DNA of 64,000 nucleotides from positions 434,001 through 498,000 of the forward strand of contig NC_083600.1 of assembly GCF_020882245.1 (NCBI RefSeq). Direction: 5' to 3'. Positions 36,963-50,313 of this stretch are shown here, piece by piece. This DNA comes from Rhopalosiphum padi. Taxonomy: Eukaryota > Arthropoda > Insecta > Hemiptera > Aphididae. The notes under the pieces were generated by a model. The model was not told the DNA's origin. It did not search any database and saw nothing but the letters and a program-made list of their open reading frames with translations. The translations under genes were made by a program, and so were the position numbers. Numbering within the stretch: the stretch's first letter is position 1; the number at the start of each line of letters is the position of its first letter.

Positions 36963-39900
36963 ATGACAATTTTTTTGTTATTGAGTTTATTATTGGTTTT
37001 TATAATTTTGATTTTGATATTCACAACGTGTTTCTGTGCTCGGAGACCCAAGGAACATTACCGTTTGTGCGCAAAATTACCATCCATACCACGAGGATAC
37101 TTGACTGATTTAAAATTCTCTCATCAACTATCTACACTCAAATCCAAAGGTTGGTTACTTATATTATAAAATTTATTGGTAAGTCTTCTTTACAATGTAA
37201 TGCGGTTTTTTTAAGTAGGTATTTAGAATTGGTTTATATTAAAAACATATTTTTTTTATATTTGGTTATATATATATATAATATATAACCAAATAAGTAT
37301 CAAGTATATCTATAATATATTCTAGAATAACCATTAATTCGTGTTTGCAAGTTTTCAACAAGTATACATATAGGTATATATATATTATATATTATTAATT
37401 GATAAATTTGGAATGGAAATATAGTATTAATATTTTATTAAAAAATACTATAGATAACTGTATTGTATTCATTTATTTTACGATAGGTACAATCAGTATT
37501 AGCAAGCACAATAATATGGTACAATTAAATCTGCGAAAGTTTTGTTATAATAGTCCCTTTAAACAATCAAAAGAGAAATAACAAAGTTTTCTCTTAAATT
37601 AATTTATAATATTAAAACAAAACAACGGTTATTATAATGATGTTCAAATATGAACTTATAAATTGTAATAAATTGAATATGAGTTTTTCTAATCACTTTA
37701 TTATACTTAATTCCATTATGTTATTTTGTGACCACAAATTTTGGGATTTTTCATATGGTATACGAGTTTTTTAAATACGATAGTGTTAACCTTAAAAATA
37801 ATACAACATATTATTGGATAATAAATATTATTTATATTTAATTGCTATTTAGAATTTAGATACATGTTTATAATTTTAATGTTTAAATTGTTATAAGTTA
37901 GAACGTAAAATAAATAGTTTATATGGGATTTATACGTGAAGTGTCGTAATAATCATTAAATGTGTCCAATATCTGATCAATATAGAAGTGTTGTATGTAA
38001 CTTTTTAATCATTTTTATTCATATTATGAATAACTGATAGAATTTAAAATAATAATAGATATTTAAGAATGTATGATTTATTTTATTATTGAGCCTTGAC
38101 TCATTATTTCCATTTTTAATACAATTTATAAATTTTAGTTATAGAATATAATTAATGAAAATTTAATAAAGTTATATTTCTAAAAACCTAGTAGTAATTA
38201 GGTTGTTTTAAAAGCATTAAAATCCTATAATTAGCCACGAATTAGACCCAAACCCAACGTGTACCTAATTATCTACCCATAGCGTATTGTATTGTTTTAT
38301 AATAAGTAAATAGGTATTCAATAATGTATTTCTAATGTTTATAAGCACCTACTTATTAGTTATTGTTGGTAAATACAAATTTGTATTGAACTAATTAATT
38401 AGTAAAATTCAATATTATAATAACTGACTTCACATTTTAATTTTAATGTATAATGTAATTTTAAACTTTAATATATCTTGCAAATTGCAATTTACTTTAA
38501 TATATAGAAAATGTTTACAACTTTCTCTAAACTACATTTCAAACAAAAACGTTTACACTGATTAATATAAGTTGTATTTAGTTTTAGTCTAAATTTGATA
38601 AAAATATGATTACCTAATATCATAGATTGAAGCGTAAGTGCGATTCTCGCAGTTAATTATACTAAGCAATGTTTTTCCTTTACGTACATTATTCGATGAG
38701 TCCGTTGTATTAAACTCGTGAATCGTGATTATATATATATATATATATATATTTCTTTTTGGTAAAACAGTAGAACCTATACTATTATTTACAACGTTGT
38801 TTGTGTCTGCAGTATAATTGTATTATATTTAAAGTAAATACTTATTTTAGAAAAAATAATTTTTAATCTTAAGAATTGAAAGGGTATCCGGGAGGTAGAA
38901 AAATGATCAATTTTATATTTTGAAGAGTTAAAAGTACCATATACTTTTAAAAATGATGGGAATAAAAAAAAAATAATTGAACAATACGAAAATATATTTT
39001 ATATAATACCTGCAGTTATCGTATTTTATTGATATATAAATATATTTTGACTTTTTTAGTAGTAATTTAAGTAGTAAATTGATAACCGTATATTTTTAAA
39101 ATATTTTAGTTCTTTTTGAGACATCTATCGTTATTTTAAATTCTCTACATTTTTAGTTATTTTATTATTTTGTTTAAAAAATGTTTGTTTCTTAATCAAA
39201 TAACTGTAATATCTACATAAATAGGTTCTTCATAAGTTTTTTTAAAGCAATTAAAAAACATGATAATAAGTATGTACTATTATATATATAATATTATGAT
39301 ATTATACATACTATTTATTAATTACTGTTATTTTACTAATATTACTACTACTATTTTTTTACTATTATAGTATTATTATTGATAATGGTACGCAAGCATT
39401 GGAAATCTGAATTATGATAAAAATGAATATTTATACGAATATGATGATTTTTATATTTTTCTCTAATGGTTTAGTTGTGTTGTTGTAATTAATTAACTGA
39501 TAGTAATATAATAAAATAAATATTAACTAAATTTTTTTATTAACCATAGAAATTTGAAACTTTTTTGTATTAGGTACGTAAAAATTGATTTTCTTTACAA
39601 AATGAGGTTTTAAAAATAGCTGAAAATTGTTCAGCTGTATTTATTTCACCAACCTATTCATACAATATATAATTTATACATAATAATTGACTTATATAAG
39701 TTATATGTATTAATACCTGCGTTGTTTTAGGAAAAAATTACCATATTAATAAAAGAAAAATAATTTGCTTCTAATATTATCTCCGCAATCCGCAGAATCC
39801 TTAATTTAAGTATCATTGAATTCAAATTTTTAGACATTAATAGACTTCTACAGTAATCTATGTAATGACAAGGTATGTTCGAAATAACTGTAAAGTAGAC

Positions 39901-42900
39901 AGAGTTTTTTCTTTGTATGATGTTATAAGCTGAATGATTACTAAGTGCAAGCACCTTCATTTTTCAAGTGCATCTTTTGGAAATACTTAACATTTATTGT
40001 TATCTCAATTTGTACACCAACTTAAAAAATTATATCAAACATTATACTAATTTATCTTTTCCATGCCACTTATGACTATTAAGTTAGCTAATTATAGAAA
40101 TAATGCAGACCTTATCAATACCCATATTACTTTACCTAGGTTTCAATGTTATCAGGTAAAACAAGACTCTGCCCAGAATCATTTTCGATAATAGTATCAA
40201 GTAACACTTTAATATAATTTTAATTTATTAAGAATTCCTGTAAACATTTTTGTTCCTACATGATAATTGATAAATTTAATATGTGTTGTGTATTTATTAT
40301 AATATAGTTTTAGCGCTTTTAGTTGGTAATACGATTTTACCACTTACCCGCGTAGTATATGTATATATAGTGCATACTTACGGCTATACCGCTGTATGAT
40401 GTAAAGAATGTTATGTAGCATGTACATAATATAATTTACCATTATATAACTTTATTATTTTATAAGCATTTACTAAAATTTTGATTTAATGTGGTTAATC
40501 TTGTAGACGTTTTTTTTTACAAATGATTGATGAAAACAGAAGATTTTGATAAAATATTACACATACGTGTTAAAACTAAACGATATAAATATTTTTATTT
40601 TAAAACTTTCTCCTTTACAGTATAATGTAGAAACCTATATTATTATTTAAATTTTATATCTTATAAAAATCCGATTTAATAAAGGTACATGTAATCAGGT
40701 ATTTTAATCTAATATTATAAATTTATGTTTTTAGATTCTGAGAAAAATGATTAATGTATTTGTTTAGGATGATATTTGATTTTAGATTCAAAGATTCGAG
40801 TTTAAAAAAATAGAAAATTATAAATAATAGATTCCTTAAAAGTTGTTCTTACAATAGTTCATTATAATCGGAAGTTCATATTAAGCACAATTATTATTTC
40901 CTAGACATCTGAAGTTCATATTTTGACAAAATTGGATACTTAATTAAGAAAAACAACGCTTTTCATCTAATTTCTTTAGTTATTAATCATTAACATAATT
41001 CGTGTTATTATTTTACATAAACCATTTTTTTTTTTAATATGTCTAAATTTAAGCTATTTACACATTACACCACGAACCTATTCATGTCGTTTTACAGTAA
41101 GTCAGCATTTATTTCTAAGTTATATGCAAGAATTATAGCGAAAGTTTTTTTAACTAACCGAATATAATAGTGAGTATAGATACTTCATTTTGTGGAAACC
41201 TTTTCTATGATTGACTTACTCCATTCACAGCGATAGTGTCACATTCATAAAAAAAAATATACATAGTTGTAAAACTAATACATTATTTACTTTACCCAGA
41301 GTCTAAAATGTCAGATGGCATGTATATAGGTAGTGACTAGTGAGGGTTGAACCCCAAAGGCTATTTTATATTAAAATTTTTGGTAAAACAATACGTAGCT
41401 CCTCAGAACTCTAGTTTAAGTGGTAAAAATTATATAAACACATACTTTTCGTAATCTCATTATATTTTATAATATTAAATACCTATACAGGGAGTCCGTG
41501 TTTTTCCTCATTACACAAATGGAGTTCACGGTCACCTCTACTAACGTAACCTTTTAGAACTTTAAAAAACACAGAAAACGTTAGTAATTCTGTATCAAAA
41601 TAGTTATATATTTAAAAATTTAAATAAATTAATATTATAAATAATAAAATAATAAAATAATACGAAGTAACTGAATATAGAGATTAATACAGAAAATGTG
41701 TTTTTATATGTTTTTTTTATAATATATAAAATATTATCATATTTTAGTATATAGATACCTAAAACACCTAGTGAATATTGAATTTGAATTTAGTAATACG
41801 GTATATTGGAAAATTATTAAAATCTTAAATCATGGTAATGGTATTAAATAGCTTGTTACCATTACTATTTTATTTGCACGGACTTCTTTTGATAAATTTG
41901 TAGTCTTTCAGATTTGAATTTCTTCTTTTGGCATTTTAAATTTATTATTAATGTTTTTTTTTTTTTTTTAATAAGTTGTCACTACATTATTTGTTAACAC
42001 TTAACAAGAAGCTTAAATATTTAACTAAATTTTACTTTGGTATTATTATTTATACTATTTTAAAAGGCTCTAAAGTAATAAAACCTTTTTAAAATATTAA
42101 CTAGGTATAGGATTGTTTATTATATACTCGTATTCATATTATTGTAATGTTTTTATTCACTTTTAAACATGTAAATAAATAAAAATTGTTTGTGACAAAA
42201 ATCAATATGACCATAGAAGAATAATAATTTTATATTGACCTTGTATACTTGAATATCATTTAAAATTAAATATTATATTTTTGTACAAATTATGTTATAA
42301 TTTATTTGTAATATTTTATTATTATAGTCACATACTTTGAGTTTTTTTATACTTCCTGTAAATTATAAGTTTTAACAATAGCTGGCTCGATCAATATGTT
42401 ATTAAACAGATGTATTTAATTTCTCTTAAATAGTTCAATTTATCAAGAATGTACATAAAAATTATAAATTTATGTAATATAGGTACTGTAACAGTTTAAG
42501 CCTATAAGGACTTAAGGTAGGTACTAATGTTTAAATTATAATTGTACCTACCTATAGATAAATTCTATCTATCAGTATGCACAGTGACTTAAATTTAAAA
42601 TAAAACTAATTTTGAAATTAATGTATTTGGTAAAATAGGAATGATGAGTTATACTTGGTATGTCTTATAAAATAATATTCGCATTAATAATTTAAATACA
42701 ATTTTAGAAATAATAAAAGTGTTATAAATCGAATCAAGACTACTGGTTTTGGCCTTGGGCCATCTTCGAATAATGCATACAACTAATAAAATAATCATAT
42801 TAAAAATAACAATAAATAAATAACTCAAAAAATGTATATTAAACAAATATTCTTTAAGACTTCAAATAATTATAAAAATATAGTAACTATTAACATTTTA

Positions 42901-45900
42901 CAACAATATTGGTATTGATAAGTTGATAGGTATAAGAAAAAAACAATTAATGTATTTTAAAATATGATTTATCAAATCCAATATAATGCAGTTTAATGTT
43001 AATATAGTAACCAATATTTATAGTTTATTGAATTATTGTATGTTTACTAAGTATTAATTTTTGATGTGTTGATTAATTTTATTATTACTTATATAATATA
43101 TAATATATTTATTTTTAATTAATTATATTACCCATAAATGGCCCCTCCAAGGCCGAAATTTGTAGTTTTAATTTAATTTATTATACTTTTGGGATTTGTG
43201 AAATTTTATTTTAATTATTTATCACATATTATTTTTTTAAATATATTTTGTGTTATTAAAATGAAAGAATATAAAATAGTCTGCATTTTATTTTAGCTGA
43301 GAATATAATAGGTACCTACCTTCTATATTTCTCAATACACAGTATTATAGGTATATATAATATATTATATATATTTTTATAATTATTGATGTTTACTTCA
43401 AAATACAATGGAAAAAGAATTTTTATTTTTTTGAGATGTACTCAAGTGCGCCTATTATTGTTATTTTTTTAGTTATGGACAGGGCTCGGGACTTATAGCA
43501 CTTAAAATTTTTAAAATAAGCGCTTAAAAACATCATTATAAGCACTCAAATAAGCAATTAAAAAACTTAAATTTGAGCAAAAATATTTAATTAAAAAAAA
43601 AAACTTCCTTTTTACATGATAAAGTATGTTCTAGACATAATTTGTAACTGTGCTAAAAATAATATGATTAAACACTACAAAAAATATTGAAACAAAATGA
43701 TTAGGAAAAGTTTCTAACTAAAAAATAAAAATAAAAAAATAAATCTTTATATTACAAAAAAAATTAATTTCACTTTCTAGACATTTTGCCTCATTGTTTA
43801 TAGATTTTTCGAGGAATTTTCTTAAAAAACCATAAATAGTAGAAAAACTGGTCAAAAAATCAAAAATAATCAGAAAAACTGAAAATAAGCATATTTTTAA
43901 AAAATCATTGAAAAAACAACAAAAAGCACTTTCAAAATTTCATAATTGAACGTGTTTTAACATTACATACACTTCCATAGAACTCTGCTACATTTTAAGT
44001 TAATCCATAAAAATTAGCAAATACTTTAAGTCATGAGGTTAAGTTATAAATAATAAGTAAATTAATTTTGATAATACTACATGCTGATATACATTATACT
44101 TGTCTTATACTCGTACTTTATTGTTAATCGATTACGACCATACGTCGTAATACTATGTCGATCAATCAGCTATCTATATTCTATATATATGTATGTGTAT
44201 TACGAGGTATTTAAATAAATATATTTATATGCTATGAAAAGTTTTTATTTTATGATTGTCACCCACTTAGGTTTTGATAGATGGGCGTTTTGAAATTTGG
44301 GTGTAATGAGTGCATACATTTCATATGCACCCCTCTAGTTGTGATAATGTGACTAAATATAAATGAAATGTTTATGTAATTATTTTCTATACATAGATAA
44401 GAATTTTTTTCTCCTCTATAATAAATCTAGGATTTTATGACAATCATTTATTTTAAATTGTCTTTTTAATGGGCCAGAGTGGCAGTGTGTACGGCTGAGG
44501 AGAAGCGCAGGCGCTAGGGCCGTGTCACTTGTATATTTGTTTTAAATGCAAATCGTCTTACATTTATTATATATTAAAATTGGAAAATTATTAGTAATTA
44601 TCAGTGTTACTATATATGGTTCAAATTAATTAATATTTACCTACATAAATATGAAAGTAAACGAAAAAAATGTACCTATATCTGTTTTTGACCTTATAAG
44701 TCATATGTTTTCGGTTTATGTGGTCAATTTTTATTTTATCATAGTGTTAGGATATACACATATATATTTAAAAATGACTAATTTATTCGGGTTTAGTCGT
44801 ATCCATGAGATTGTGTTTATCGAAAGTATAATAAAAAGCATTACTATTTAAACCTTAAAAACCTTGCATATTTAACCAAAAATGGCACAAATTAGTTTTT
44901 GGTAATTTCTATTGTTGAAAATAAACTTACAACGTTACTGCATATACGACCAGATTCGGCACAAAAAGGCGAACAATTTTTATGTAAGTTACATCTACCT
45001 AGTGGTAAAATTGTGAACTTTAGAATTCAGATGAAAAATAAACAACTGAAAATATTATTGTTGTGCAAAGTGAAAAACTACCCTCTTTATGTTATAACAA
45101 TAACAATTTGATACTAATGATATTACTACCAATATTAGTTAAAAAAAATATTATCTTGTAGTACTTTTTGTCCAGAATATTTTAAACATAAGTATAGATT
45201 TTTAAGTATATAATACTATTAAAATATATCATAAACTAATTTTGTGCCCAAATTAACCTTTAATAAACTTTTAGGGGTAGTTTCACTTGAATATTTTTTT
45301 AAATATTTTTCCCATTATCCTGGTGTTTTTTTTACAATAAGTACATTTTTATTGGAAAAAAATAAAAATTCATACAGAAAGGGATTTGTTGACTATTTTG
45401 ATATTATAATTTTTTTTTTGGCAGCTTAATGTGGGCAAACAGGGCTGGTACCAACGTGCCCACATTAAGCGGAATCCAATGAATAATATATTATTATATT
45501 AATATGTACATAAACCATGTTTTATTATTTTCAGATGTTTTGCCGTTTTTTAGTAGTATCTTAAAGCAGCATGGGCCATTGGTACATATGAATATATTGG
45601 GTCATTCATACGTATTGTTAAACGATCCAGACGACATAAAAGTACTTATTTACTTTTTTATTTTTAAAATTAATATTGTATACACATCGGACTTAAAAAA
45701 AATATAAAAATATAAAAATATATTAGATGTAACTTAAACTTCAAAGAATTAGCTTAGTTTTGTATAATTTATATTAAATTAATCAAATAATGAGGTACCT
45801 ATACATAAATATTTACAGGCTTTATTATCCAGTCCACATCATATAAATAAAGGACCAGAATATGGAATGCTTAAGCCTTGGTTAAATAAAGGACTTCTAA

Positions 45901-48900
45901 CAAGTGGAAGTAATTAAAAAAGAAAAGCCCAAAGCTCATACAACTTTTGAACCTTCATATATACTTTGAATAATTGATATATTATATACATTTAATATAG
46001 GTTTAAAATGGCAAACGAGAAGAAAACTGCTGACATATACATTTCATTTTAAAATATTGGAAACGTATATCCCTACGTTTAATAAACATGCTCAGTGCTT
46101 AACAAAAAAACTTGAAAATATGGCTAGTAACAATCAGCGTGTATCTATTTATACTTATATGACACTTTGTGCATTAGACATTGTTTGTGGTGAGTTTAAG
46201 ACTTTAAAATATAAAAAATAAATAAAACCAATCTTAAATACGATCGATAAGTTTCACATACTAATAATTATTATAATATGGTTATTGGTTAAACTATTAA
46301 AACTTAAAACTTATGAAAATATTTTATTGTTATAGACACAATAATGGGAACTGAATTGCGATCTCAGGAGGGTAAATCTATAGAATATGTCAAAGCAATA
46401 AATACGTATGTATAAATTGTGAAAAATTAAAAAAATGTGTTGATACTTAGGTACTTAAAATATTTTATTCATTTCAGAGTAACTGATGTCATGATTAAAC
46501 GAATATTTAAATTTTGGCTTTGGAATGAAAGTATTTTTAACCTGAGTCAAAATGGAAGAGATTTTAATAAATCGCTTAAGGTTTTACATACATTTACTGA
46601 AAACGTAAGAACAAATTTAAAATATGATATAATATTAGTTGAATAACAATTATTAATAATAAAATAATATTTTTATATGCATATTTCAAATTTTAGGTGA
46701 TCAAAGAAAAACGAGCTAAACTTGAATCGATTAATTGTTTAGAAACTGAAGAATTAAGTTTTGGTAACTAACCTTTTAAATTTTATAAAATACATAATAT
46801 CTTATAAAATATAATACTTATGTTGATATAAATATTGATTAATAGTTAGTATGTTATTAGTTGGGTACCTCATTAGAAGGGCCTGACTTCTATGGTGTAT
46901 TTGAGGGTGGGGAGCAATAAGTGGAGCCAGTGGCGTATATAGGAATTATTTTCACTGGCTGCATATACAACTAGAACATTTATTACATAAATAATACAAA
47001 TAGGGGAATTTTAATTTATAAATATATATTTATTATTATATTATATATATATATAGTAAATTAAGAATTTTTCAACATTTGAATATTTGATTAAATCTGA
47101 AATTGCACTAGGGATCCAGGCCTAGGCCCCCCTCCCTATATACACCACCGAGTGGAGCTCCATTTGGAATTGAGCCTTGATTTTTTTCTTGTATTTATTA
47201 AAATTACCATAAAATCATCATTATATAAAATAAAAATGAATATGAGTATATGACTATGACTTAAAAAGTTATCAGGGAACCTAAATAATATTCTTAACTT
47301 CATATTTGATAATAATATGTCAATTCACAAAGTTAAATATATTATTCTGAACGCACAATTTGTAAAAAATTATAAATATTTATAAATAGAAAATTTAAGC
47401 TAAAATATTCGAAGATTAATGAACTAATATACTCATAATTTTTCACGAATTACCTTAAAAATGCGACAAATGGACGTAGTCGTTTAGACGTGGCCATTTG
47501 GAGTTTAGACATGAGAACAATTGGACATAAAAAAAATATATATATATAAATAAATCAGTAAAATTAATATTATAATATTTATTATATTTATTAGAATACG
47601 CCAAAAATTAATATAAAATAAGTCAGTATACAAATTATTTATTATATAAAATTAAAAATATATTTAAAACAAATTTTTTATTATAGTAATTACGCCAACA
47701 ATTAAAATACAATATAAAAATAAGTTATTTATACTAATTATATTTATTATAAAACGCAAAAATGCATATAATATATATTGTTTAAAATATCTAAATGTTA
47801 TTTCTAGAGTCATAACTTTGAACAATTTTTAAAATACGTTTATCCGCGTCAATAAGTTTCTTTAGTTTTTTTAAGTGGACTCTACTTGCTTTAAGTTGGT
47901 TGTAAAATATATCTCACCCAGCTTGTACTTAGGATATTGAACTCCCACTTCGATATTTGGCCGGCTATTAGATGTTTCAGTATGGTTATTATTTCTTTCT
48001 TGACCATTTAAAACTCGTAAGTGTTAAATTCCAAATGTGTGGTGGGAATAATTGCTGTTCGACGACCTCTTCCGTTTAATCCCTATTTTTTTTGTAAATT
48101 TTGCTACTACACACTTAACGTCTTAACCATTTTTTTTTTTAGCATATTTAGACAAACATTTTTTAAGGGTTTTAACGAGTAAACATAAACTTTTTTCGGA
48201 TATTTGTCATTCGTATACTGCACACAAAAATAGGGACTGCTTCCGTTTCTATTAACCCTTCCAACATAATTGTCCTAGGTAACAGGCAAAAGGTTGGTAC
48301 CCATTATATGACAAGGATGTGAATTATGTGTAGTTACACTACATTAGTGTAATTAATGTAAAATTACATTTTTTATTTTTATGCTAGTGCTATAATTTAA
48401 AAGTTTATAACTAGGTAATACTAAATAGGGGTCCATGTTAATATATTACACTTATTCGACTGTTATAACTGAATTGTAAGGTATAAAAATAATACATTTA
48501 TTTTTATTTTTATTTTAAATATAGCAATTAAATAATTAATAATTATAGGTATCTATAAAATATATAGACATCTATAGGTAATAAAATCTATTTAACTCAA
48601 AAGTATAACATAATTAAATATCTGAGGGTTGAATTACAGGGAAAAAACGAGTAGAATCATTTCTTGATCTTCTAATTGGAATATCAAAGCAAAATCCAGA
48701 AAAAATGACAGATTCAGATATCAGAGAAGAAGTTGATACATTTTTATTTGAGGGACATGACACATCATCAACTGCCATGACAATGGTTTTCATACAATTG
48801 GGATTGCATCAAGACATTCAAGTAAATTATTTTAAGTTCTACAAACTTTCTACCACAGTAAAATACCTTGGTCTAACGCTTGATAAACGTTTAACTTGAG

Positions 48901-50313
48901 CTCAACACATACGTGAAAAAAGACTATCCCTAAACAATAGGCTACGTACTCGTATGCTTAAACATTTAATTAGTAACAAGGTCATCCCTGCCAATATTAA
49001 ACTTCTTATGTACAAATCCTTATTAAAACCTATACGGACATACAGGCTCCAGCTATGGGGAAATCGGAAATGCTAAAAAGTCCAATCTAAATAAGATACA
49101 AACTTTTCAAAACGTAACATTAAGAAAAATAGTAAATGCCCCTCCATATATATAAAATCTTACTCTGCACATAGATTGTAACCTAAAAACTATTCATGAC
49201 GAAGCCAAACGTTTCTATAGAAAATTTCATCACCGTTTTTCTACTCATTCAAATCCTCTCATCAAGAATTTATCATCCCTCAATGTAGCCCTCCTAGGCG
49301 ACTTAAACGTAATTGGTGCAGAGATCTAGTACATTCAAAATAAAAACGAATAAATAAACTAAAATTAAATCCCTCTGGATTTAAATTAAATTGAAAGTTT
49401 CATCACTGGGTGGCTTTTCCCCCAAATTATCTATTTTATGCTCTATTATTTTTCTTTCTTTCTCTCTTAGCGCACATATACTCATTATGTCCATGATATG
49501 ATATAGATTGTCTATTTTCTTCTAAAAAAAAAAATAAATAAATAAATAAAAAAAAAAATTTTACAAACTTAACTTAATATATTATTCTTAATGATATTGT
49601 GTGAAATTAATCTATATTGTAGGACAATGTAAGGGAAGAATTATATTTAATATTTGGAAATAGCGATAGAGAAGCAACTATGGCAGATCTTAAATCTATG
49701 ACATATTTAGATCGAGTAATAAAGGAAACTATAAGACTATATCCAAGTGTTCCTGGTATTACCAGAAAGCTTAGACAACATCTTCAGATAAGTAAGTTGT
49801 GTACTTGTGTAATATTAATACAAATATACTATGCAGAAACTTTCATAATTATCGATTATTCTATATTTTAAAAATTCACTTACATTTTAAGGGGAGTATA
49901 CAATTCCACCACAGTCAGTAGTTGTAGTAATACCATACTTACTTCATCGAGAGGAAAAACATTTTCCAAATCCTTTGGCATTTGATCCGGATAGATTTTT
50001 ACCTGAAAACAGTATCAATAGGCATCCTTATGCCTTCATACCATTTAGTGCTGGTCCAAGAAATTGTATTGGTAATGACATTTATTCAAAATTTTGATAA
50101 ATATAATTAAATTTTTTATTTTTATTTTAATATTACAAATTTTTATTTTTAGGACAAAAATTTGCCATGCATCAAATGAAAACTATAATATCGACTGTTG
50201 TAAGAAAGATGAAAATTGAAACATTAGGAAGTCAAGATGACATAAAAATAGGTGCACAGTTAATTTTGCGACCAGAATCATTACCCGATATCAAACTAAC
50301 CAAGATTAAATAA
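36963..50313 (+). CDS. Cytochrome P450, CYP4 clan
   Basis: ER-anchored haem monooxygenase of 509 codons. Exons: 36963-37149, 45535-45641, 45819-45909, 46001-46189, 46336-46405, 46478-46604, 46697-46763, 48640-48821, 49623-49791, 49892-50071, 50153-50313. Phases agree and the sum is divisible by three. The first exon encodes a hydrophobic anchor (FLLLSLLLVFIILILIF) and LPSIPRG. Later motifs are KWQTRRKLLT, the I-helix EVDTFLFEGHDTSSTAM typical of CYP4, the ExxR helix ETIRLYPS, FDPDRFLPEN and the haem loop PFSAGPRNCIG with the cysteine ligand. Likely substrates are fatty acids or xenobiotics, but this cannot be told from sequence. The first-exon assignment is less certain, because it lies 8.4 kb upstream and its proline-rich hinge is atypical. 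Exact CYP subfamily not assigned. Confidence 0.9.
38729..38752. repeat. (AT)n microsatellite
   Basis: About eleven uninterrupted AT units inside the first P450 intron. Shorter (TA)n runs occur at about 5980 and 17160. Confidence 0.9.
42745..43166. repeat. Facing imperfect inverted repeat
   Basis: The block TTTTGGCCTTGGGCCAT near 42748-42764 is matched in reverse complement by ATGGCCCCTCCAAGGCCGAAA near 43138-43158, with about 400 bp of AT-rich sequence between. It may be an old foldback element; ends and target duplication are not defined. Confidence 0.4.
43480..43960. mobile_element. Degraded hAT-like element, left end only
   Basis: The left edge CAGGGCTCGGGACTTATAGCA matches the termini of the better preserved element at 52534-53151 (CAGGGCTCGGAAGTTCTAGCA). 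Interior AGCACTT and AAGCAT blocks recall the second copy. The right end could not be placed, so the end coordinate is approximate. Confidence 0.5.
45424..45470. repeat. Hairpin with perfect 14-bp arms
   Basis: GCTTAATGTGGGCA at 45424-45437 is exactly reverse-complemented at 45457-45470, leaving a 19-nt loop. It lies 65 bp upstream of the second P450 exon. It could be a compact foldback element or an end-to-end remnant of one. Confidence 0.75.
46928..47150. mobile_element. hAT-type MITE with perfect 8-bp target duplication
   Basis: Ends CAGTGGCGTATATAGG and its counterpart CCTATATACACCACCG are near-complementary terminal repeats. The element is flanked by AGTGGAGC at 46920-46927 and 47151-47158. 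At 223 bp with an AT-rich, non-coding interior it is a non-autonomous copy. The intact duplication suggests a comparatively recent insertion in the P450 intron. Confidence 0.88.
47800..48310 (-). pseudogene. Possible FLYWCH-type transposon-derived fragment
   Basis: On the minus strand the sequence reads, in shifting frames, NRNGSSPYFCVQYTNDKYP, then TEEVVEQQ/NSNYSHHTF, then NQLKASRVHLKKLKKLIDA. The spacing of Cys, Cys and the His-rich end recalls FLYWCH zinc fingers found in MULE-type elements and their host derivatives in aphids. Several stops and frame changes are needed, so it is at best a degraded remnant, and the identification is weak. Confidence 0.3.
48849..49561 (+). mobile_element. 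5'-truncated Jockey-like LINE in a P450 intron
   Basis: Encodes the end of a reverse-transcriptase protein: VKYLGLTLDKRLT, a stop in place of the usual Trp, AQHIREKRLS, ANIKLLMYKSLLKPI, LQLWG, then KIQTFQNVTLRKIVNAPPYI. Indels and stops follow. It ends in an A-rich tail with AAATAAATAAAT and is bounded by TACAAACTT at 48840-48848 and 49562-49570. It sits in the same orientation as the P450 gene, between the I-helix exon and the ExxR exon. Confidence 0.85.

Larger units (their letters stand above)
37150..45534. other. 8.4-kb first intron of the P450 gene
   Basis: Mostly AT-rich simple sequence. It contains a hairpin at 37261-37293, an AT microsatellite at 38729-38752, a degraded stretch of the AGATTCTGAA repeat near 39050-39250, a facing inverted pair at 42745-42768/43138-43166, and a hAT-like left end at 43480. 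There is also a GC-rich patch at 44470-44530 and a 14-bp-armed hairpin at 45424-45470. A frame at 44899-45111 looks protein-like but is unrecognised. No P450-like exon was seen between the two flanking ones. Confidence 0.55.
46764..48639. other. P450 intron 7 with two element remnants
   Basis: Holds the hAT MITE at 46928-47150 and, further on, a minus-strand coding remnant at about 47800-48310. The remainder is AT-rich. Confidence 0.6.

Noticed and set aside
38690..38740. Possible hammerhead ribozyme core (CGATGAGTCCG)
   Set aside because: The GAAA element and the three pairing stems needed for a hammerhead are not present nearby.
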